Shown here piece after piece: positions 1-7,932 of a stretch of 64,000 nucleotides of DNA (position 1 is its first letter; each line of letters begins with the position of its first letter). Source of the DNA: Candidatus Binatia bacterium. GTDB lineage: Bacteria; Desulfobacterota; Binatia; UBA12015. Position numbers and translations under genes: made by a program. The DNA is taken from positions 248,001-312,000 of the forward strand of contig DATCMB010000014.1 of assembly GCA_036563615.1 (NCBI GenBank). Direction: 5' to 3'. The notes under the pieces were generated by a model that did not search any database, was not told the origin of the DNA, and saw only the letters and a program-made list of their open reading frames with translations.

Positions 1-66
1 GAGCACGCCGAAGACGACCGCGAGCACGACCAGACCGACGGCGACGGAGGCAAGGCTCGGCGCCAC
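1..66 (-). CDS. Possible 5' end of a membrane protein gene (partial)
   Basis: A GTG at 66 on the minus strand opens a frame that runs off the left edge. Its first residues, MAPSLASVAVGLVVLAVVFG, look like an N-terminal membrane helix. A TAGAAC box (73-78, minus) lies 12 nt upstream of the GTG, the spacing seen at other apparently leaderless genes in this window. Only 22 codons are visible, so the product cannot be named; a sterol-desaturase-like N-terminus is one possibility and is only a guess. It would be divergent from the patatin gene. Confidence 0.35.
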   Translation of the reverse strand, partial: MAPSLASVAVGLVVLAVVFGVL

Positions 67-193
67 GCGCCGGTTCTACCCGCTGCAGGAGCGGGACGCC
101 ATCGGCGCGTGCGGGCGCCGCAGCGCGCGCAGACGATGCAGCTCGCGTCGGCGCGACGTCGCATCGGCGCGCGCGCGATGGTAGCTCCGCGGC

Positions 194-1162
194 GTGACGC
201 GCGGTGAGACGCATGCTCATGCGAAGACGACCACGCGACACCGCCGGCGACCGCGGCTCGGCGTCGCGCTCGGCGCCGGATCGGCGCGCGGCTGGGCGCA
301 CATCGGCGTGCTCAACGCGCTGCAGAACGCCGGCGTCGCGCCCGACGTCGTCTGCGGCACCTCGATGGGCGCGCTCGTCGGCGCCGCGTACGTGACCGGC
401 CAGCTCGCGCGCCTCGAGCGCTGGGCACGCTCGATCACGCGGCTCGACATCCTGCGCCTGCTCGACTTCTACCCCGGACGCGGCGGCTTCATCGCCGGCG
501 CCCGCCTGTTCGAGCGGCTGCGCAGCGCCGACAGCGACAAGGCGATCGAGGACCTCGAGATCGCCTACGCCGCGGTCGCGACCGACTTCGAGACCGGCCG
601 CGAGGTCTGGCTGCGCGAGGGCTCGCTGCTCGAGGCCGTGCGCGCCTCGATCTCGCTGCCGGGAATCTTCGTGCCTGCTCGCGTCGACGGCCGCTGGCTG
701 GTCGACGGCGGCCTCGTCAACCCGGTGCCGGTGTCGGTCTGCCGGGCGCTCGGCGCCGACGTGGTGATCGCCGTCAACCTGGGCGGCGACCTCTCGAGCC
801 GCAACATGCAGGCCGCGCTGCCCGAGCTCGCCGAGCCGACCATGCTCGAGGAGGCGATCTCGCGCCTGCCGCGCTCCCTGCAGGAGCGCGTGCGCGCCGC
901 CGCGGGGCTCCTCACCTCGAGCCGCGACCGTCCGCGCGCGCCGGGCCTCTTCGACGTCGTCGCGGGCTCGATCTACATCATGCAGGACCGCATCACGCGC
1001 GACCGCCTCGCCGGCGACCCGCCCGACGTCGTCCTCTCGCCGGAGGTCATGCAGATCCGCATGCTCGAGTTCGACCGCGCCGCCGAGGCGATCGCCGCCG
1101 GCGAGGCGAGCGTCGAGAGCGCGCACGCGAGCATCGAGCGCGCGCTGCGCCGCGCGCGCTGA
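194..1162 (+). CDS. Patatin-like phospholipase (RssA/NTE type)
   Basis: Predicted serine lipid acyl hydrolase acting on membrane phospholipid or lysophospholipid, 322 aa. Seen: the oxyanion-hole segment GAGSARGWAHIGVL (residues 27-40), the nucleophile elbow GTSMG with Ser57, and the DGG motif with Asp171 that completes the Ser-Asp dyad. There is no signal peptide; the N-terminus is short and basic, so it is probably cytoplasmic or peripheral. The GTG start at 194 has no Shine-Dalgarno, but TAGCTC lies 12 nt upstream (182-187). It converges with the exported hydrolase gene at 1226. The family is certain; the substrate is not. Confidence 0.9.
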   Translation: MTRGETHAHAKTTTRHRRRPRLGVALGAGSARGWAHIGVLNALQNAGVAPDVVCGTSMGALVGAAYVTGQLARLERWARSITRLDILRLLDFYPGRGGFIAGARLFERLRSADSDKAIEDLEIAYAAVATDFETGREVWLREGSLLEAVRASISLPGIFVPARVDGRWLVDGGLVNPVPVSVCRALGADVVIAVNLGGDLSSRNMQAALPELAEPTMLEEAISRLPRSLQERVRAAAGLLTSSRDRPRAPGLFDVVAGSIYIMQDRITRDRLAGDPPDVVLSPEVMQIRMLEFDRAAEAIAAGEASVESAHASIERALRRAR

Positions 1163-1165
1163 CGA

Positions 1166-1185
1166 CGCTGCGCCGACTCGCAGCG
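1166..1185. terminator. Candidate hairpin between convergent genes
   Basis: CGCTGCG (1166-1172) and CGCAGCG (1179-1185) form a 7-bp stem with a 6-nt loop, just after the patatin stop codon and before the convergent hydrolase stop. There is no T-tract, so termination is only inferred from position. Confidence 0.3.
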
Positions 1186-1225
1186 ACGCCGCGACATCGC
1201 GAAGCTGCGCCGGCCCGACGCGGCG

Positions 1226-2800
1226 TCAATCGCCGATTCCGGACTCGCGCGCCCAGGCCTCGATCAGGTCCGCGTCGGCGCGCAGCAGGAAGCCCGCACG
1301 CACGGCGCGCTCGTTCGAGCGCCGGACTGCGGCGACGAAGTCCGCGTTGCTCGGGTAGAGCGCGGCGAGCTTCTCGTCGCCGAACGGCGTCGTGGTGCCG
1401 AAGATGCGGCAGAAGCCGCCGCCCGACTGCCCGAGGCCCGAGAGCGTCGCGACCGGCGCGTCGACGTACGAGGTGCGGATGCCGCCGCGGACGTTGCCGT
1501 GCTCGTCGAGCACGAACGCGCCGTCCTTCATCTCGAGGCGCGGCGCGCGCGCCGGCGGCGGGCCGCCGCCGATCCAGCGCTCGAGCGCCGCGTACGCGGC
1601 CTTCAGCACCCAGTGCTGCGGCCCCGAGTTCACCGGCGAGTCGCACTGGATGATCCCGGGGATCGGCGCGTCGGTGACCCGCACCGCGGCGACCGACGGA
1701 TCGTCGCCGACGTCGGTCCAGCCGTCGCCGAGCGTGTAGGTGTCGGCGTGCGCGGTCCCGGCCGCTTCCCAGAGGCGGATGTTGCGCGAGTCGGGCTGGC
1801 GGTCGGGCAGGAAGCCGAGCGTGACGAGGTCGGTCTCGGTTTGGAACGTCATCACCGGAACGCGCACGTCGGTGCGGATGCGCACCACCTCGGGCGTCGG
1901 GATCGGCTCGAGCGGGTCCTGTGCGAGCGGCGCGCTGCCGCCGCCGCGGCTGTGCACGAGGAAGCCGTCGTAGACCCGCGCCAGCGGATCGACCGCGTTG
2001 ACGTAGGTCACCATGCGGAACGCGGACTGCGACTCGCCGGCGGCGATCAGCTTGCGGATCCGCAGACCCGCGAGAGGATCGATGCCGGTCGGCGCGCGCA
2101 GCGCCTGCCCCGCCTGCGAGAAGATGTCGTAGGAAAAGCTGTCGCCCGGGTGCGACAGCGAGCCGTAGCGCTCGGGATCGGACGTCTTGAGCCCGCCGAC
2201 GAGCGGCGTCAGCGGCGACGCGGATCCCTCGACGCCGACGAACTGCGCCGACACCCCGACCCACGCGTCGCCGGTGCGCATGATCTCGGTGTGCAGCGCG
2301 ATCCAGTCCGGCGCCGCGTCGAGCCCGCCGCTGACGTTCAGCCACTCGACCACGACCGTGCCGGAAAAGCGCGCCGGGTCGATCGGCCGGTGGACGACGA
2401 TGCGCGTCTTGTAGGGCGCCGTGATTCCCGAGCGCGCGACGCGCCAGCGGCCGTCCGAGCGCAGCGGCGCGAGCGCGGTGTACGCGCTCGCCTCGCCGGA
2501 GAGGAAGTACTCCGCCTGCTCGTAGCCCTGCGCTTCGAGGTCGAACGCCGTGCCGGCGATGGTCGGCGTGCCGCGTCCGGCGTCGCCCGGATCCTCGATC
2601 GTCGGGCTCGGGACGCTCGAGCGCTCGAAGCGCAACCGCATCGGCCGGCACGCCGGCAGGACGTCCGCCGCGGCGACGGACGCGGGCGCGTCGCGCACCG
2701 TGCGCGCGCAGCGCGGCGCGGCCTGGGCGAGCGGCTCGGGGGCGGCGCCGTTGAGTGCGAAGGCCGCGACCAGCGCGGCGGCGAGGCGAGCGTGCGACAT
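1226..2800 (-). CDS. Exported alpha/beta-hydrolase-domain protein
   Basis: A 524-aa protein beginning with a Sec-type signal (MSHARLAAALVAAFALNGAA), so probably periplasmic. The fold is inferred from the pattern of the Abhydrolase_10 family: a GESQS nucleophile elbow places Ser257 as catalytic, and conserved-looking GTVVVEWLNVSGG and DSPVNSGPQHW stretches surround it. The frame is open far upstream, but ATG 2800 is chosen because a strong GGAGGG Shine-Dalgarno sits directly before it and the signal peptide starts there. The substrate is unknown; relatives are annotated only as hydrolases. Confidence 0.8.
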   Translation of the reverse strand: MSHARLAAALVAAFALNGAAPEPLAQAAPRCARTVRDAPASVAAADVLPACRPMRLRFERSSVPSPTIEDPGDAGRGTPTIAGTAFDLEAQGYEQAEYFLSGEASAYTALAPLRSDGRWRVARSGITAPYKTRIVVHRPIDPARFSGTVVVEWLNVSGGLDAAPDWIALHTEIMRTGDAWVGVSAQFVGVEGSASPLTPLVGGLKTSDPERYGSLSHPGDSFSYDIFSQAGQALRAPTGIDPLAGLRIRKLIAAGESQSAFRMVTYVNAVDPLARVYDGFLVHSRGGGSAPLAQDPLEPIPTPEVVRIRTDVRVPVMTFQTETDLVTLGFLPDRQPDSRNIRLWEAAGTAHADTYTLGDGWTDVGDDPSVAAVRVTDAPIPGIIQCDSPVNSGPQHWVLKAAYAALERWIGGGPPPARAPRLEMKDGAFVLDEHGNVRGGIRTSYVDAPVATLSGLGQSGGGFCRIFGTTTPFGDEKLAALYPSNADFVAAVRRSNERAVRAGFLLRADADLIEAWARESGIGD

Positions 2801-2822
2801 GGCCTTCCCTCCGGCGGAAGCG

Positions 2823-2850
2823 CCTATCCCAACCGCCGCGCCGACGGCAA
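2823..2850 (-). promoter_or_regulatory. Candidate sigma70 promoter of the exported hydrolase
   Basis: On the minus strand TTGCCG (2845-2850) is followed after 16 nt by GATAGG (2823-2828), leaving a leader of about 20 nt that contains the GGAGGG ribosome site of the gene starting at 2800. The -10 match is partial. Confidence 0.3.
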
Positions 2851-2881
2851 CCGGGAATCGTCCGCAGGCTGCGGCCCGGGC

Positions 2882-2899
2882 GCGTCCGGGACCGGACGC
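2882..2899 (-). terminator. Candidate hairpin after the Hsp70-like gene
   Basis: GCGTCCGG and CCGGACGC (2882-2899) form a near-perfect palindrome overlapping the last base of the TAG stop of the Hsp70-like gene. The usable stem is 7 bp with a 4-nt loop. No T-tract follows. Confidence 0.3.
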
Positions 2900-4194
2900 T
2901 AGCCGCGCGCCGCGGCGATCAGCGCGAGGCCGCGGGCGACGGTGGTCAGCTCCTCGCCGCCGCGCAGGCGCTCGGCGCCGAAGCGCTCGACGAAGATCCG
3001 ACGCACGCACGGCACGAGCGACGAGCCGCCCGTCAAGAACACGCGGTCGACCTCGCCCGGCGCGACGCCGCAACGCTCGAGCAGCCGGTCGACGCAAGAT
3101 GCGAGCAGCTCCACTTGATCCGCGACCCAGGACTCGAAGTCCGCGCGCGCGACGTCCTGCACGATGAGCCGCGGCAGCTCGCGGAACTCGAAGCGCGCCT
3201 GCTCGCGCGCGGAGAGCTCGAGCTTGGTGCGCTCGACCGCCTCGTAGAGGAGATACCCGAGATCGTCCGCGACGAGCTTGATCAGGCTGTCGATCTTCTT
3301 CGGCTCGAGCGCCTGGAAGCGGAGCTGGCGCAGGGTGTCGAGCGTCGCCGGGGTGGCGAGGAACGACACGTCCTCCCAGCGCTCGAGGCGGCGGTAGAGC
3401 CAGCCCGGGACGGGCAGCGTCTTGCCGTGCTCGGAGCGGCGCAGCGAGCCCAGGCCGAGCCGCGGCGCGACCAGCGCGCGCACGATGCGGCCGTCGAAGG
3501 CGCCGCCCGCGACCGGGACGCCGTCGACGCCGAGGATGGTGTCGCGGCGGTCCGCGGCGCGGCGGGCGGTGGGACCCAGGCGGATCAGACAAAAATCGCT
3601 CGTGCCGCCGCCGAAGTCGCCGATCAGGACGAGCTCGTCGCGGTCGAGCCCGCGCTCGTACTCGTAGGCCGCGGCGACCGGCTCGTACTCGAACTCGACC
3701 TCGGTGAAGCCCGCCTGGCGCGCGGCCTCGGTCAAACGCGTGAGCGCCCGCTCGTCGCCCTCCGGGTCGACGTGGCCCTCGGGGCCCGCGGCGAAGTGCA
3801 CCGGGCGGCCGAGCAGGACGCGCTCGCCCGGGTCGCCGAGCTGCTCGCGCGCCGCGTCGCGCAGCTCGCGGAGCAGGATCGCGACCAGCTCCTCGAGCGT
3901 GAATTTCCAACCGAAAACATAGGTTTCGCTCAGGTGGCGGCTCGCGAGGTGGGACTTGAGCGACTGCAGGAAGCGTCCGCCGGCGCCCTCGTCGAGGTAG
4001 GACGCGATGGCCTCGGGGCCCGCGGTCGGCACGGGACGCTGATTTGGCTTGCGGTCGAGCGCGCTGAAGTGCAGGACTGAGCGAAACGTCGCGGTCCGTC
4101 GCCCGTCGCGGCCGAAGGTGGCCAGCCGCGAGGCTCCGTCGCTTGACACGGCGCCGACCGCGCTGTTCGTGGTGCCGAAATCGAGCCCCAGCAT
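2899..4194 (-). CDS. Hsp70-family protein, YegD-like
   Basis: A 431-aa actin-fold ATPase of the Hsp70 superfamily. Seen: phosphate-1 motif LGLDFGTTNS at residues 2-11, phosphate-2 motif IGDFGGGTSDF near the middle, and FLTGGSSLVP near the C-terminus, all typical of the nucleotide domain. It is far shorter than DnaK (about 640 aa): the substrate-binding beta domain and lid are absent, as in E. coli YegD. It is therefore a predicted ATP-dependent chaperone-like protein of unknown client. It is divergent from the histidine kinase at 4347, with about 150 bp between them that could hold both promoters. Confidence 0.88.
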   Translation of the reverse strand: MLGLDFGTTNSAVGAVSSDGASRLATFGRDGRRTATFRSVLHFSALDRKPNQRPVPTAGPEAIASYLDEGAGGRFLQSLKSHLASRHLSETYVFGWKFTLEELVAILLRELRDAAREQLGDPGERVLLGRPVHFAAGPEGHVDPEGDERALTRLTEAARQAGFTEVEFEYEPVAAAYEYERGLDRDELVLIGDFGGGTSDFCLIRLGPTARRAADRRDTILGVDGVPVAGGAFDGRIVRALVAPRLGLGSLRRSEHGKTLPVPGWLYRRLERWEDVSFLATPATLDTLRQLRFQALEPKKIDSLIKLVADDLGYLLYEAVERTKLELSAREQARFEFRELPRLIVQDVARADFESWVADQVELLASCVDRLLERCGVAPGEVDRVFLTGGSSLVPCVRRIFVERFGAERLRGGEELTTVARGLALIAAARG

Positions 4195-4346
4195 GTATGC
4201 GCTTATGGCGCCCGACAGGGCGTTGCTTCAACGTCGTCGAGTGGCGCGTCCATTTCGCCGATGATGCTTTCGGTGCGACCGTGTGAAGGACTCGCCCGAC
4301 GCGAACGACGGGGCTCCGCCACCCGCGCCTCGCGCACAGGCGTCTG

Positions 4347-6899
4347 GTGAGCAGCGCGATGACCGAGAAGATGGGGCCCAGGAGCGAAGGCGAGCGCGCG
4401 CCCGCAGGCGAGAGGCACGCGACCGTACCGGCGCCCGCCGCGCTCGACCCGAGCGCGGACCTTCTGCGCAGCGTCCTCGACTCGACCTTCGACGGCATCC
4501 TGGTCGTCGACGCCGAGGGGACGATCGTCACCTACAACAAACGCTTCGCCGAGATGTGGCAGCTCCCGGACGACGTGCTCGCGTCGCGCGAGGAGAAGCG
4601 CGCCGTGTCGCACGCGATGCGGATGGTCGACGACCAGGACGAGTTCGTCGGCAAGGTCACGCACCTCTACGAGAACCTCGAGGCCGAGAGCTACGACGTC
4701 ATCCGCCTGCGCGACGGCCGCATTTTCGAGCGCTACTCGAAGCCCTACCGGCTCGGCGGCAAGATCCGCGGCCGGGTGTGGAGCTTCCGCGACGTCACGC
4801 AGCAGCGCGAGGCCGAAGAGCAGCTCCGCGTCAGCGAGCGCTACTACCGCCTGATCACCGAGAACGCGCGCGACATGGTGTCGATCCTCGGCGTCGACGG
4901 GACGCTGCGCTACGTGAGCCCGTCGCACAAGGAGGTGCTCGGCTACGCTCCCGAGGAGCTGGTCGGCGTCGACATGCGCACGCTGATCCACCCCGACGAC
5001 GTCGCCAAGGCCGAGGCCGCGCTCGACGAGATCGCGCGCACGAGCCATCCGGTGCCGCCGATCGAGCTGCGCCTGCGGCACGCGAACGGCTCGTGGCGCA
5101 TCCTCGAGTCGGTCGGCAGCAACCTGCTGCACGACCCGCTGATCGCGGGCGTCGTCTCCCACTCGCGCGACGTCACCGAGCGCAGGCGCGCCGAGCAGCG
5201 CGCGCAGACGCTGCTCGCCGTCGCGGGCGACATCGTCGGCACGGTCGACCTGCACCAGATGCTGTCGCGCGTCGAGCAGCGCACGGCGGAAACCGTCCCG
5301 TGCGACGCGGTCGCCGTGTTCTACGACGATCCGCAGCGCGACGTGCTGCGCGTGGTGTCGCACTACGGCTTCCCCGAGCACGTGGCGCCGCTGATCGCGC
5401 GCCTCGAGCACCCGAAACCGACGCTGCCGTTCGCGCAGCGCAGCGCGCGCGGCGAGACCGTCGTGCTGCGCGACTTCGACTCGCGGCCCTGGCTGCCGCC
5501 CGAGATGCACGACATCGCGATCGCCTCGCAGATCATCGCGCCGTTCAACGTCTGGAGCCGTCACTTCGGTCTACTGGTCGCGTTCAACTTCGGCCGCGGC
5601 CGGCCGTTCGACGAGGACCAGGCGGAGCTCGTCACCGGCATCGCGAGCCAGGTCGCGCTCGCGATCGAGGCGCTCGAGCTCTTCCGCACGCAGCGCGAGG
5701 AAGCCGAGGTCGCGCGCGCGCTCGCGCGGGTCGGGCGCGACCTGATCTCGAACATCAACCACCCGCAGTTCCTCGATCGCCTGTGCGAGACCTGCGCCGA
5801 CGTCCTCGGCTGCGACGTCTCGGCGACGCTGCTCAAGCGTCCCGAGGAGAACGCCTACGTGCCGATCGCGGCCTACGGCAACACGCCCGAGGAGAAGGAC
5901 ATCGCGCGTCTGCTCAAGCTGCCGTACGAGGCGATGCGCTGGCTGCTCAGCAAGCTCGAGCGCGAGGACGTCATGGAGGTGACGTCGATCCCGCAGGCGC
6001 TGCTGTCGAGCGAGGAGCAGCAGCGCTACGGCGTCACGGCGGCGCTGTGCATGGCGCTACGCACGGGCAGCGAGGTCACCGGCGTGCAGGTCGCCTACCG
6101 GCGCGGCGGCGGCGTCTTCAGCCCGACCGAGCGCCGCATCGGACGCGGCCTCGCGCAGATCGCGTCGCTCGCGCTGAGCCACGCGAACCTGGTCGACGAG
6201 CTCGAGCGCGCGAACCGCGTGCGCTCCGAGTTCGTCGCGACGGTGTCGCACGAGCTGCGCACGCCGCTCAACATCATCCTCGGCTACGGCGACCTGCTGC
6301 TGACCGGCACGTTCGGCGAGCTCAACGAGGAGCAGCGCGGCACGCTGCAGCGCATGGACCGCCGCGCGCGCGAGCTGCTCGACCTCGTGAACTCGACGCT
6401 CGAAGCGAGCCGGCTCGAGCGCGGTCAGGTGCCGCTCGACCTGCACGAGACGTCGCTGCGCGACATCGTGACGACGATCGACGCCGAGACGCGCGAGCTG
6501 CAGGAGAAGAGCGGCGTGCCGGTGCGCATCGAGATCGAGCGCAACGGCATCCCGATGCGCACCGATCCGTCGAAGCTGAAGCTGATCCTGAAGAACCTGG
6601 TGGTGAACGCGCTCAAGTTCACCGAGCGCGGCTCGGTGACGGTGCGCGCGCAGACCGCGGGCGATCGCGTGCTGATCGAGGTGATCGACACCGGCATCGG
6701 CATTCCGCGCGACACGCTGCCGATGATCTTCCAGCCCTTCCGCCAGGGCCACGCCTCGACGGCGCAGGCGCAGGGCGGCGTCGGGCTCGGGCTGTTCATC
6801 GTCGCGCGCTTCGCCGAGCTCTTGCGCGGCAACGTGAGCGTCGAGAGCGAGGTCGGGCGCGGCTCGACCTTCCGCGTCGAGCTGCCGACGCGGATCTGA
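4347..6899 (+). CDS. Hybrid-free sensor histidine kinase with PAS and GAF domains
   Basis: An 850-aa, apparently soluble histidine kinase. Order by eye: PAS about 38-155 (ending SFRDVTQQREAEEQL), second PAS about 165-285, GAF about 295-450, second GAF about 460-615, HisKA with phosphoacceptor His635 in the motif SHELRTPLN, then HATPase with N box (LILKNLVVNALKFTE), G1 (DTGIGIP) and G2 (GGVGLGLFI) to the C-terminus. No transmembrane helices and no receiver domain are visible, and no response regulator gene lies next to it, so its partner is unknown. The GTG start at 4347 is uncertain; an in-frame ATG at 4359 is an alternative. Confidence 0.92.
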   Translation: MSSAMTEKMGPRSEGERAPAGERHATVPAPAALDPSADLLRSVLDSTFDGILVVDAEGTIVTYNKRFAEMWQLPDDVLASREEKRAVSHAMRMVDDQDEFVGKVTHLYENLEAESYDVIRLRDGRIFERYSKPYRLGGKIRGRVWSFRDVTQQREAEEQLRVSERYYRLITENARDMVSILGVDGTLRYVSPSHKEVLGYAPEELVGVDMRTLIHPDDVAKAEAALDEIARTSHPVPPIELRLRHANGSWRILESVGSNLLHDPLIAGVVSHSRDVTERRRAEQRAQTLLAVAGDIVGTVDLHQMLSRVEQRTAETVPCDAVAVFYDDPQRDVLRVVSHYGFPEHVAPLIARLEHPKPTLPFAQRSARGETVVLRDFDSRPWLPPEMHDIAIASQIIAPFNVWSRHFGLLVAFNFGRGRPFDEDQAELVTGIASQVALAIEALELFRTQREEAEVARALARVGRDLISNINHPQFLDRLCETCADVLGCDVSATLLKRPEENAYVPIAAYGNTPEEKDIARLLKLPYEAMRWLLSKLEREDVMEVTSIPQALLSSEEQQRYGVTAALCMALRTGSEVTGVQVAYRRGGGVFSPTERRIGRGLAQIASLALSHANLVDELERANRVRSEFVATVSHELRTPLNIILGYGDLLLTGTFGELNEEQRGTLQRMDRRARELLDLVNSTLEASRLERGQVPLDLHETSLRDIVTTIDAETRELQEKSGVPVRIEIERNGIPMRTDPSKLKLILKNLVVNALKFTERGSVTVRAQTAGDRVLIEVIDTGIGIPRDTLPMIFQPFRQGHASTAQAQGGVGLGLFIVARFAELLRGNVSVESEVGRGSTFRVELPTRI

Positions 6900-6995
6900 C
6901 GCGAAGCCCGCGCACGTCGAGGAGATTGGAAGGTCGCGCGCGGCGCGCGTGAAGCGCGCGTCGCCTCCGCGGCGCGCGCGCGGATCCGAGAGGCG

Positions 6996-7033
6996 GCGGT
7001 GCGTCCCCGGGACGAAGCCCGGAGACGCACCGC
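6996..7033. terminator. Strong hairpin between convergent genes
   Basis: GCGGTGCGTC (6996-7005) pairs with GACGCACCGC (7024-7033), and inside it CCGGG (7007-7011) pairs with CCCGG (7018-7022). This gives about 15 bp of stem with one mismatch and a 6-nt loop. It lies between the histidine kinase stop and the stop of the convergent secreted-protein gene, so it may serve both strands. No T-tract. Confidence 0.6.
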
Positions 7034-7039
7034 TCACGG

Positions 7040-7831
7040 TCAATCCAGCAGGCTCGCGGGCGCCGCGACGAAGGCGTTGAACGCCGAGCCGTACGGGTTC
7101 TGCGTCGGCGTCGGGCTCGGCGACGGGCTCGGCGTCGGCGGCGCCGGGGTGGGCGACGGGCTCGGGGTCGGCGTCGGCGGCGCCGGAGTCGGCGACGGGC
7201 TCGGGGTCGGCGTCGGCGGCATCGGGCTCGGCGACGGCGTCGGGCTCGGCGTCACGATCGGCGTGGGCGTGGGCGTCGCCGGCACCGCCGGCAGGTGCAG
7301 CTGCCAGCCGAACGCCTTTTGCTGCCACACGTTCTGCGTGAAGAAGGTGTCGTCACCGATCGCGATCTCGACGGCCATCAGCGGCAGGGTCGCCGCCGCC
7401 ATGTCGCCGTGCGCGATCAGGTCGATCCGGTAGGTGTTCGCGCCGGGCCGCTTGCGGATCGTGACGCGGCTGAAGCCGAACGACTTGCGCGCGTGCGGAT
7501 CGCGGAACTGGAAGCGGTTGCCGCTCTTCTTGAACTGGTTCGCGCCCAGCGTCTCGCTGAAGATGACGCCGTTCGCGTTGCTCAGCGTCAAGGTGAAATG
7601 CTCGGCCGGTGGATTGATCGGGCTCTGTGGGGTGATGTCCGCGTGGAACTGCAGCACGTCGACCGCGCCGCGCAGGATCACCTTGTTGGGACAGCCAATC
7701 GTGCCCTTGCACGCGCTGACCAGCGTGCCTTGCGCGGCGTCGGCGTCGCGTGGGCCGATCGGCGCGACCGCGATCGAGAGCGCAGCCGTGAGGGCAACGA
7801 GGATGGGGGGCAGGACGCGCCGGGTCGACAT
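7040..7831 (-). CDS. Secreted protein: unnamed KAFGWQ-type domain plus Pro-Thr-Ser repeat
   Basis: A 263-aa protein with a signal peptide (residues 1 to about 33, ending near DADAAQ), a folded region of about 45-178, a low-complexity repeat of about 186-241 built on [11 protein letters not shown], and a short tail. The folded region shares clear blocks with the C-terminus of the protein encoded at 45290-46929: LSNANG, then [16 protein letters not shown] against [15 protein letters not shown], then a GDD...VW..KAFGWQ ending. I recognise no named family. GGAGG precedes ATG 7831. Function unknown; an extracellular or cell-surface role is inferred from the signal and linker. Confidence 0.75.
   Translation of the reverse strand: MSTRRVLPPILVALTAALSIAVAPIGPRDADAAQGTLVSACKGTIGCPNKVILRGAVDVLQFHADITPQSPINPPAEHFTLTLSNANGVIFSETLGANQFKKSGNRFQFRDPHARKSFGFSRVTIRKRPGANTYRIDLIAHGDMAAATLPLMAVEIAIGDDTFFTQNVWQQKAFGWQLHLPAVPATPTPTPIVTPSPTPSPSPMPPTPTPSPSPTPAPPTPTPSPSPTPAPPTPSPSPSPTPTQNPYGSAFNAFVAAPASLLD
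7101..7290. repeat. 39-bp tandem repeat encoding Pro-Thr-Ser linker
   Basis: Two near-identical 39-bp units (7141-7179 and 7180-7218), with degenerate flanking copies, encode 13-residue Pro/Thr/Ser/Ala units in the secreted protein on the minus strand. In-frame repeats like this can change copy number by slippage. Confidence 0.8.
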
Positions 7832-7894
7832 GGATACCTCCGGTTCCTGATGCCGCCGCTGCCACGGCGGACGCTATGCGCTTCGCGAGGCGCC

Positions 7895-7924
7895 CGTATA
7901 GGCCGATTTCGCGTCCGAGGTCAA
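7895..7924 (-). promoter_or_regulatory. Candidate sigma70 promoter of the secreted repeat protein
   Basis: Minus strand: TTGACC (7919-7924), an 18-nt spacer, then TATACG (7895-7900). It sits just beyond the stop of the ABC transporter gene and about 65 nt before ATG 7831. It suggests that the secreted-protein gene is transcribed on its own and is not only a read-through product of the ABC gene. Confidence 0.45.
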
Positions 7925-7932
7925 CACAAATC